Shown: in pieces, positions 55,971-64,000 of the stretch
Numbering within the stretch: the first letter of the stretch is position 1
Layout: each line of letters begins with the position of its first letter
Origin: Wurfbainia villosa
Lineage: Eukaryota; Streptophyta; Magnoliopsida; Zingiberales; Zingiberaceae
Assembly (NCBI GenBank): GCA_025175895.1
Contig: CM045988.1
Location: 13,979,647-14,043,646, forward strand
DNA length: 64,000 nucleotides
Direction of reading: 5' to 3'
Notes under the pieces: model-generated
Told to the model about the DNA's origin: nothing
The model's input: only the letters and a program-made list of their open reading frames with translations
Databases searched by the model: none
Translations under genes and position numbers: made by a program

Positions 55971-57607
55971 TGTAGGATCGTTGGCGTCGCTAGAGGGGGG
56001 TGAATAGCAATTCATCGATTTCGTTGATGGAATTCATCGTGCTTGTCTACATTCGTTAGTACGCAGTGGAAATATAAGTACAAATACAAATATAAATACA
56101 ATGCACACAACACACCACGACACACGGATTTTACATAGTTTGGAACCCTAGTTCATACTCCACGATCGAGCCCTAGCGAGCTCTAGTGATGCACACGACC
56201 ATTAAATCTTCTCCTTCTTGGAAAAAATCCGGAGATAGAGAAACCTCTTAAAATAGAGATAACAATAATAACAACCAAATACAAGATGTAAATGAAATGA
56301 AGAAACAAGAACACTTTACACAAATGCCTTTGCTTGATTGCTTGTTTTGGTTGTGCTGGAGAAACCCTAGAAGGTTGGAATGCAACAACACTTTGCCCTC
56401 TTTTCCTCCAAGAATCGGCGCACAAAAATGTCCATAAGCCTCCTTCTTATAAACCCCTTCGAAGCCTTCAATGCCCCTTGTCGGCACTCGCGATTCCGAA
56501 CATTGTAGCACAATGGTCGCCTCGCCAGTCGAGGCACCGCCTCAACTGATACCCCAGTCGAGGCGCTAGTCGAGTCTGTCTTGCTTCTGATCGATTATTT
56601 TCATACATGTGCTGGAACCAGTCGAGTGATCCAATTGAGGTGCCACCTTGACTAGATCCTAGTCGAGGTGCCAATCGAGTGCACATTGCTTCTGTGCCTC
56701 CATCAGAATGACTAGTCAAGGCGCTAGTCGAGTGGTCCAGTCGAGGCACCACCTCGACTAGACTCTAGTCGAGGCACTGGTTGAGTGCTTCCATAGCACT
56801 ATCTTGACTTCCCAAGTCTCACCGCCTGACTCCACCTCACCAGTTGTGGTGCCGCCTCAACTATAACCCAGTCGAGGCACTGGTCGAGGTCACCTTGCTT
56901 CTATTTGCCTACAAATGAAGCCCAACCCCAAGTATGGTCCCTTCATACTTGATACTCACCCTAGGCCTAGACCTAAGCCTTCAACTCACTTCCATCAGCC
57001 TCACGCCTCTCGGATCCCTCGAGTCCATGACTCTTTATCCTTGCGCTAGCCTTCAAATGCTTCCATCGGCTATTATCATGCTCTAGAGTCTACCTTTGCC
57101 AAGAGGTCTCGCCTCTGAGACTTTCCCCTTTGCCAAGCTCGATCTCCCTAATCATCCAAGTCTACCCTTGCCAAGACTCCTCATTCGAGACTTCACTGCC
57201 AAGAGGCCATGCCTCTGGGACTTCATTGCCAAGACTCATCGTCTGGAACTTCACTTCTAAGCACGGTCTCCCAGACCTGCCAGGACTTCCCTCGCCAACT
57301 CCCTGTTGGTCTTTCCAACACCAAGTGTCCAATCTCCCTTGACCGACTTGGATTTTCTCTTACCAAATATTCATACTTGAATTTTTCCTTGCCAAGTCAC
57401 CATACTTGGACTTCTCCACACTAAGTGTCTGGTCAACCTTGACCGACTTGGATTTCTTCAATAATCTCCCTCATATGACCTTGGATGTCCCATACCATCC
57501 ACTAGTAATATGGTCAAACCATATTGTAAACCATTGTCGAACATCAAAACCTTGCTCGAGTCCCACTCGAGTCTAGTCAATCGTGACCTGGATCGATTGC
57601 ACCAACA
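55971..57607 (-). repeat. 5' LTR of C
   Basis: Intact LTR of about 1.64 kb. Plus-strand edges TGTAGGATCGTTGGCGTCGC and 'gattgcaccaaca'. TATA candidate (minus TTTATAAGAA) near 56446-56455. AGTCGAGGC/GCCTCGACT repeats at 56520-56890 and 'cttggactt'-type modules at 57110-57440. It differs from the 3' LTR at many positions, so C is older than A, B and J. Frames within it (56183-56752, 57130-57424) are shadows. Confidence 0.92.
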
Positions 57608-57612
57608 TACAC

Positions 57613-57932
57613 TTGTTGTATTTTTTGTATAAACTTTTGCTCGTAAGAGGTTTATCCACCTCCGGATTGTTTCTGAGAAGGAGAAGATTTAATGGTGGTG
57701 TGCATCAATAGAGCTCAACTAGAGCTCAACCGTGGATTAGGAACTAGGGTTCCGAACCACGTAAAATTGATATTGTATTTGTGCATGTTTGTCTTTATAT
57801 TTTTTTGTATTTGTACTTTTGGATTCCACTGTGTACTAATTATCTTGTAGATAATGCATGAATCGAGAGATTGCAAGAAATTGACGAAATGTTATTCACC
57901 CCTCCCTCCCCCCTCCTCTAGCGCACCAAACA
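57613..57932 (+). repeat. 3' LTR of D, right part
   Basis: Continues from 25575 once C and one TSD copy are removed. Contains 'gaactagggttccgaaccacg', common near the end of this LTR group, and ends 'ttcacccctccctcccccct', then 'cctctagcgcaccaaaca'. Confidence 0.65.
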
Positions 57933-58395
57933 CTCTCTAACTTTTTCTATACTTGCCTAACATCTAGTCTTATATGATCTATTAGGACTTCCATTTATAT
58001 GACAAGTGTTTGATCGTCTATGATTCACTTGTACTTTATCTCTTGTTAACTTTCTATTGGATTTATGACTGCTAAGTGTCCTGCCCTCCATGGTCCACTT
58101 GGACTTTTCTACCTATCAAGTATCCAGTCAACCTTGATCTACTTAACTTCTTGCTCAACTAATTAATATCAAAACTCACATTCATCATGGTTAATCTGAC
58201 CTAGAGATGATTGCACCAATAATCTTGACCTCTTTAACAATATCCAGTATGACCAAACTGATCTCGATCATCGAAAATCTTTCTGTTGGGAAGTATTGCT
58301 CGTTTACTATTGTTTAAATATCATCATATATTATTCGAACATCAAAACTCAACTTGAGCTTGGTCAACCTTGACCAGAGGTCAATTACACCAATA
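57933..58395 (-). repeat. 3' LTR of G, part next to D
   Basis: On the minus strand it starts TATTGGTGTAATTGACCTCT (TGTTGG with one transition). A second LTR-start-like word, ATTATTGGTGCAATC, lies about 170 bp further in (about 58212-58226), like the duplicated start in I. The rest of the LTR should lie to the left of D, outside the window. Confidence 0.6.
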
Positions 58396-58410
58396 ATCTC
58401 CTCTTTTTTG
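58396..58410 (-). promoter_or_regulatory. Polypurine tract of G
   Basis: AAAAAAGAGGAGAT on the minus strand, matching AAAAAGGGGGAGAT in C and I with G-to-A changes. Confidence 0.6.
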
Positions 58411-60200
58411 ATATTTGATAACATGTTTAAGTTAGGCTAACCCATTAACCCAATTTGTTGCTTCTTATGCCAAAACAAAATGAAAGTTTTCTAACTTAAA
58501 TCCTTCATATTCCCCCTTTGACATACATAAAAAAAACTCCATAAAAACTTCAACCTTGTTCATTTATCAACATCCTTCATTCTCCTCCTTTCGGCCATTT
58601 GTACCTTTCGACCATTTGTATGACTGAGATATGTTTATCCTTCTTTCTCCCCTTTTTAATAAATAGTTCATTCTTCATGCCTTCAATAAGAACCTCCCCC
58701 TAAAGGTATACTCCCCCAATCTACCAACAATGTTTTGGTGTTCCTAAACCTTTAGAATGTTTTAAATTCTAAATCATGAGGTCAAACATTAGACCTTGAA
58801 CCTTAACTTGCCTCTAAAAGTTTGTTTCTCCCTCTTTTTAACTTTCCTATTTATTTTCATTAAAAACACTTCCTTTTAATACTTGTCCAAACATATCAGA
58901 GGGTTGAGTAATTAACGTACCTAGGGTTGAGCTTAAATGGCTAAAATAATTCTGTTTAGCTAAAAAATAACCTTAATAATTGATTGAAATTAGTATCAGT
59001 GGTGATTTGAAACAATCAACCCATGTCTGAAAAACCTAAAAGTCACTTTTTTAGTACATCTTTGAAAATGTAAGAGTAATTTTATAGTTTTCAAAAAAAT
59101 CTTATAACTTTATACAAACATTATTATATCCAAGACTATAGGAGAAAAATAGTTTTATATGAAAATATCCAATATTTTCAAAGATTGATACAAAATTAAA
59201 AACCATTGAAAAATTTAATATTTCATCCTAATTTTGTATCAATTTATCAATGATAATTTTTATCAACAAACAAAGTTCATCGAGGTTTTTCAATATGGTT
59301 TTAAAAAAACTTTTCAAAATCAATTTTCAATCATAATCTATGTGCTAAGTGTATGTATATTATCTTTCCATATAATTGATTCATATGAAATCCATGTTAT
59401 TTGATGAAGCTTAGTTTATATAAATGCATCATATCAACTCCTTGAACTTAACTCATCATTCTAAGATCTCACTTATGTCTAATTGTGTCTCAATACAAAC
59501 ATAAGTTATCTTATGATCTTTGTGAGATATAAATTGATTCTTCTCTAAAATAAGAGATTATGCTTTTCTATCTAAGTACTACTAATTTAATCATCCTACC
59601 TAGGATGTCAAATGTTGTTATTTGTCCTTAATTGTGAGTAAATAAATCAATGCATGAATGTGATCATGACATATATTATATGCATAGTTTTCAAAAGAAA
59701 ATCTACCAACCTTAAATGATACATGTATGTCATGGTATTGCAAAATCAAAACTATGTATCAAAATGATAAGTTCTATATAATCATGTATAACATGATATA
59801 ATGGTATGATATACAAAACATGTTAAAATTGTAAGATAACAAGGTATACCATGGATACCTAAATCATCAATCTAAGCACTATTATCTAAAAATTATGTCA
59901 AATACCAAATTTAACATAAAAATGGACCAACTCCTTCGAGTGTAACAAAAACTTAAACTTGACAAACTATTAATCCTATCCTAATGTGTCAGTCATGATC
60001 AAATTTTAAACTTCTATTTCCATTGATACGTCATAAAATCTTTTAGGATAAAATTTTAATTTTATTTTTAATGTATCACTATACTTTAAAAATACCTTAA
60101 AGTGTCAACTTTACTATGATTAGGTTAACTATATTTTCACTCTAAGTTGACACATTCTATACCAATTTAGTGTGAGGGGATCATACTATTAGGAATCCAA
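58411..60200 (-). other. Non-coding 3' module of G
   Basis: Very AT-rich; no gene. Diverged counterpart of 36648-38308/54080-54276 in C and 455-2166 in I. The clearest match is near gag (60080-60200, 'ttaggttaact..', 'gtgaggggatcat'). The CATGACATCAT words are decayed (59660-59830). Confidence 0.5.
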
Positions 60201-60416
60201 TATCTGTTAGAACTCCTTGGATTTACTAGATAATCACTAGGGATAACCTTTTTAGATATCTTCCTAATGACTATCCTAGACTTTTATAAGTCTTAGTCAT
60301 TGTGGTCTTATCAATGTCAACTCTAGGGATGACCTCTCTTGTAAACTTGACTCCACTCCTAGACCTAGATTTAGTTCTATAGTTATATGAAACTCTATGA
60401 TATGAAGACATATTTT

Positions 60417-61467
60417 TGTTGGATCGAGAAGCGTCACTAGAGGGGGGGTGAATAGCGATCGTAAATCTTTTCGACGTTTCGTTTGAGTAGACAATTAAAC
60501 GAGTAAGAGCAGTGAAAAATAAAGGAACACATTTATTTTTACTTGGTTCACAACCCAGCGGTTGCTACTCCAAGGCCCTATCGGTCCTAGACTGCGTACG
60601 GAGGGCAAAGCACTATAACGTCTCCTCCTCGTTGGAGGTAGGAGACAACGATCACAAAAACCGAATGTACGAGGATGAGGCAACAAGCCTACCTCACCTC
60701 GTTACGATTAAAATAAAGAATACAATAAAAATAATTACTTGCTACTACTGCCGACGAAGGAAATTTGAACTTGTCGTCGCGTCGGCGTTATGACGGCGTT
60801 GGAGCGTTGGCGTTGTAGGAGCACTTGATGAATAAACTTGATGATGCTTGGAGTTGGAATCCTCCCCTCCTTTTATAGATTTTGGCCTCTGAATATGTCT
60901 CCTCTTTTTTTGGAACAGATCACGAAGTTGTCCAAATTTTATCGCGAAGTGGCCGCGCCAAATGTTATCCGTTTTGACCTAGTGCAAAGGCTGATTCATC
61001 GCCATCAGTCGACTGATGCCTCCCATCAGTCGACTTCTTGATGTCCAGCAGTCAACTGTCAGCCTGACCACTTCCCTGCAGTAAGAGGTTAGCTCGGAAA
61101 ATGATAAATGCGACGGTTTCTGACCGTCGATCTCGACCTAGACCTTCCACGGGAAGTCTTAATCGGATCGCCGCCTACGGTCGTCCCCGTAAAGAGGACA
61201 CGACCTTACAATCTCTCACTCACACGAGCTTACCTCGATAGTATCTCTCGCTTTCGGCCTTTTACTCGATTCCTTCGGCTCCCTCCGAAGTCACTCGAGT
61301 GTCGCCCAACCACCGCGGCTTTCTTCGGGTGTCGCTAGCCTTCAGCTCCAGCTTTAGCACTTTTCTGCACACTTGATTTAGCTCGTGAGATAACGATGTA
61401 AACTTAACTTTGTGTCTTTGCCATAATCAAAACACAGGTTCGATTATCTAGTGCCCCTGCACCAATA
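60417..61467 (-). mobile_element. Solo LTR F2
   Basis: Reverse-orientation copy of F1. Plus-strand edges TGTTGGATCGAGAAGCGTCA and 'gcccctgcaccaata' (the last CA is kept as TA after one transition). Perfect TSD ATTTT (60412-60416 and 61468-61472). TATA (minus) at 60871-60880; CAGTCGACTG cluster at 61003-61065. No internal region. Confidence 0.88.
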
Positions 61468-61728
61468 ATTTTTCTTGAACTTCAGTTTGTATCCTAAACC
61501 CTTCTTATCCTTAGATGGTTCTTGCGTAACAAATGTTATATTTTGTTCCTTTGCCCCTTTAAATATGTATTTTTATATTTTCAAGGGTCTTTTTCAATTT
61601 TTTTGTGTCTTGATTTCAAAACTTGATTTTCTTCCTCTAAAGTCATGACATTTGATTTTTCATATTTCCTTTGGACATTCTTCTTCTTAGGCATATGTTT
61701 AGTTGTCTTAGGATTTTTTACTTAGATA

Positions 61729-62423
61729 TGTTGGAAGTATGGGGAATACAATCAAAGTCCCACATTGGTAAGACATGGAAAAGATTATGTGCTTATAAGA
61801 TAAAAAGATATCTCTATTGGTATGAGACCTTTTGGATAAGGCTCAAAAACAAAACCATGATGGCTTAGATAAAAAGTGGATAATATCATGTCATTGTGGA
61901 GATATATGAATCTTATAGGCACTAACAATTGGTATCAAAAACTTAGTCCATGAACCTTGAACGAAGGAAGTGGAGCTCCCACGTCTGGATCAAGAGAACC
62001 AAACACCAGGCAGGAAGTCAAATTGGGTCGGAAAAACTGAACAACTGGCAGGAAGTCTAGTTGGGCCAAAAGGGTTGGACAACTAGCAAGAAGTCCGGTC
62101 AGGAGGACCAGACAGTTGGCAAGAAGTCCTGGTGGGTTGAGGATCGGACATCAAATAGAGGAAGTCCTTTGAGGACAGATAGGCTTGAGGGGGGCTCAAT
62201 GTGGTCCTTCATTTGAGGGTAGATTGTTGGGAGTATGGGGAATACAATCAAAGTCCCACATCGGTAAGACATGAAAAAGATCATGTGCTTATAAGATAAA
62301 AATATATCTCCATTGGTATGAGACCTTTTGAGTAAAGTCCAAAAGCAAAACCATGATGGCTTAGGTCTAAAGTGGACAATATCATGCCATTGTGAAGATA
62401 TATGAATCTTATAAGCACTAACA
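61729..62423 (+). mobile_element. TRIM2: terminal-repeat retrotransposon in miniature
   Basis: 695 bp with 199-bp (61729-61927) and 198-bp (62226-62423) direct terminal repeats (TGTTGG ... CACTAACA). PBS 'ttggtatcaaaaacttagtc' follows the 5' repeat (decayed iMet type) and 'catttgagggtagat' precedes the 3' repeat. The TSD is AGATA/AGATC, one mismatch. The internal part has repeats around 'ggcaggaagtc'. No coding capacity. Same family as TRIM1. LTRs contain 'aagtcccacat', a word often seen in plant TRIMs. Confidence 0.87.
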
Positions 62424-63544
62424 AGATCATTGTCTACCTTCCTATCCTTAGGTAGGGTAATTCTTGGGTTATGAAACCTAGAATTGTCTTTAGGTTTTAC
62501 ATATTTCCTATTAACAAAATACTTAGCACTAAATCATAATATTTTGTTCTAGCATAGTTTTTATCATGATATAATGAAACTCCATTCATAAATGATACCT
62601 TGAGTTTTAAATTTGAAGCTCCCCCTATACTTGAGCTTCCTCCTATGTCCTTAGTTGATGCTTCCTCCTTGGCCATTGATTTTGATAGTGCCTATTTTGG
62701 TTGCACAATGTATTCCTTACCTTTGCTTATTAAGGTTTTGACCTCCTTTGGTTTCTTCTTTGTCCTTGGTGTCACTTGAACCTTCTTCTCGATTAATTGT
62801 GGGCATCAAATCTTATAATATCCTTTCTCCCTATACTCATAATATATTATATAATTCTTATTTTTGACAATTGAAATTGTGTTATCTTCCATGGTGATAG
62901 GGGAGATAGATTTCTTCTTTATCCACTCTTGATGCCGAGAGTTCCTCTTATTCCAGTGTTAGTGGTCTATTCTCTCCCTTAATCCTTAAGGTAAAGGCCT
63001 TTTCAACCTTCTCCATGTCGAATGTTGAGCACCTCTCAACCTCTGAATCTTCATGCTCTTGAGTGGATGATTCTTCTTCCTCAGACTCATTTTTCTCTTG
63101 TGTCAATAAAGTCGCTTCTAGAGCTTGGTTAACTTGCTATATAAATCACTGGCATTTTTGTATTTCCCTAATTTGTACAAGACCTCATTAGGTATCAAAT
63201 TAATTAAAATTTTGGTTACCTTGTCATTTGCCTCGAATCTTTAGACATTTTCCTCGATCCATTTTCTCTTGACGAGAGGTCTTCCCTTTTTATCCTTTAG
63301 AGCTTAAAATCTCTCCATTAGAGCAAACCACTCCTTTATGTTCATTTGGAAGAACATCTTCATCCTTATCTTCCATTGGACAAATCCTCCAAATCCATAA
63401 GTTTGTGGAAACTTAGTGTTGTATCCAAATTTATCATTAAACTCCATTTGACTCTTTCAAAAAATGAGATTTTATCTTCTACCTCTTGCTCTATGCTCCC
63501 TCAGTGATTAATCTAATGAAGATCAAACTTATTTTGATATCACT

Positions 63545-64000
63545 TGTTAGGATCTTAACGTCCTAGAGGAAGGTAAATAACATTTGTGATTTGATACTTC
63601 ATCTTCACTCAATATGCTCATCTATAAAATATTAATGGACAGTGAAAATAAGAAATATCAACACAATACTAAACAAACTAAGTTTTTATATGGTTTAGAA
63701 TCCCTAGTTCATACTCTATGACCTAATTTCCTAGTGATATAACCATTACTCATTTTTTTTTATTATCGAACATCTTTCAGAGGCTAAGAAACCTCTTATA
63801 ATTTATTCTTTACAAGCATATGCAACCAAATACAAAGATATAATCAAAGAAAAGTGAAATACAAAGTGAACAATAATTTATACAATGAGACATTAACTTG
63901 CTAGTCGTTTGGTTATTTTAGAATGCCTATTGAAGTTTTGGAATGCAGCAACACTTCCTTTTCAAAGTTTCTAAAAACCAACGTCTTTAAATCTCCAAGA
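63545..64000 (-). repeat. 5' LTR of G (cut by window edge)
   Basis: Plus-strand edge TGTTAGGATCTTAACGTCCT, then 'agaggaagg', matching TGTAGGATCGTTGGCGTCGC, then 'tagaggggg', in C, with decay. The PBS just left of it (63529-63544) reads AGTGATATCAAAATAA on the minus strand, a transition-decayed form of C's AGTGGTATCAGAGTCA. It continues past the window. Confidence 0.6.

Larger units (their letters stand above)
25576..57607 (-). mobile_element. Element C: gag-only (TR-GAG-like) LTR retrotransposon hosting B and J
   Basis: A perfect TSD, TACAC, flanks it (25571-25575 and 57608-57612). On the minus strand it reads 5' LTR (57607-55971), tRNA-iMet PBS, gag (55914-54277), about 1.9 kb of non-coding DNA (interrupted by J), polypurine tract (36647-36634) and 3' LTR (interrupted by B). 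With insertions removed it is about 6.9 kb. No pol domain is present in any part. The layout matches I and G. In published terms this is a TR-GAG-type non-autonomous element; its partner is probably a SIRE/Maximus-like copia element (inference). Confidence 0.88.
3395..57932 (+). mobile_element. Element D: older copia-like element hosting I, H and C
   Basis: Pieces of one plus-strand element are scattered between later insertions: a gag tail (3395-4067), internal DNA (23930 to about 24730), an LTR left part (to 25575) and the LTR right part (57613-57932). The pieces join cleanly once H (with TSD CAAAG) and C (with TSD TACAC) are removed. The LTR ends 'ctctagcgcaccaaaca', and CTCTC follows. The 5' LTR and N-terminal gag must lie upstream of the window, beyond element I. 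No reverse transcriptase or integrase is visible in the retained internal DNA. Confidence 0.65.
60201..63446 (-). pseudogene. Decayed copia-type gag, element G
   Basis: Matches C's gag throughout but has stops and shifts in all frames. The start region (about 63446, minus ATGGAGTTTAATGATAAATT) corresponds to C's start. 63150-63420 encodes the capsid part, 62950-63110 the acidic linker, 62630-62860 the zinc-knuckle region and 60200-60416 the basic tail. TRIM2 (61729-62423) and solo LTR F2 (60417-61467) interrupt it. It is not expressible. Confidence 0.6.
57933..64000 (-). mobile_element. Element G: outermost gag-only LTR retrotransposon (partial)
   Basis: On the minus strand: 5' LTR (from beyond 64000 to 63545), decayed PBS, gag (63446 to about 60200, holding TRIM2 and solo LTR F2), non-coding module, polypurine tract (58410-58396), and a 3' LTR cut by D at 57932. 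Same layout as C and I, without pol. It is the most decayed copy, in keeping with being the oldest layer. Confidence 0.7.

Noticed and set aside
61729..62423. A Cassandra-type TRIM carrying 5S rRNA sequence.
   Set aside because: No 5S rRNA-like internal promoter or conserved 5S block is visible in the terminal repeats, so it is a TRIM of another kind.
1..64000. Host genes, rRNA genes or functional tRNA genes.
   Set aside because: All frames with recognisable domains belong to retroelements. The only tRNA-like sequence is the degenerate segment in the J LTRs.

Overview
This window is flowering-plant nuclear DNA made almost entirely of LTR retrotransposons nested inside one another. I see no host gene, no rRNA gene and no intact tRNA gene in 64 kb. 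The plant signatures are Ty1/copia and Ty3/gypsy (Athila-like and Tekay/Del-like chromovirus) proteins, primer-binding sites of the tRNA-iMet type (TGGTATCAGAGC), and LTRs with TATA boxes and telo-box-like AAACCCTAA motifs. The species cannot be named from this; a large, repeat-rich genome is likely.

The layers, from outermost (oldest) inward, are as follows. G (minus strand; 57933-64000, continuing past the right edge, and by inference past the left edge) is a gag-bearing element. D (plus strand; right end at 57932, left end before the window) sits in G's 3' LTR. Three elements sit in D: I (plus; 1-3394, 3' end only), H (plus, Athila-like; 4068-23924, TSD CAAAG) and C (minus; 25576-57607, TSD TACAC). 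H contains A (minus, Ty1/copia; 4394-13708, TSD CTGAT), solo LTR F1 (16666-17742, TSD TCACC) and TRIM1 (19850-20519). C contains B (minus, sister of A; 26579-35923, TSD TATTA) and J (plus, chromovirus; 38309-54074, TSD ATTGA). G also carries solo LTR F2 (60417-61467, TSD ATTTT) and TRIM2 (61729-62423).

Most of the elements look dependent on other elements for movement. I, C and G keep gag but have about 1.7-1.9 kb of shared non-coding DNA where pol would be, like published TR-GAG elements. H keeps gag, protease and the Athila-specific downstream ORF but has no reverse transcriptase, RNase H or integrase. A and B carry nearly complete copia polyproteins, but both have lost the same RNase H segment. 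J is a tandem LTR-internal-LTR-internal-LTR array with one TSD pair around the whole structure, and both internal regions have the same deletion. Reading frames throughout are broken by stops, frameshifts and small deletions, so the coding entries are mainly pseudogenes.

Most notable signals: the TR-GAG-like family with its conserved non-coding module; the J array; four small stem-loops repeated in the leaders of A and B, with conserved stems and varying loops; a tRNA-like segment inside J's LTRs; and clusters of short indels at C/G-rich CNG sites that may be a sequencing artefact. All alignments were done by eye.
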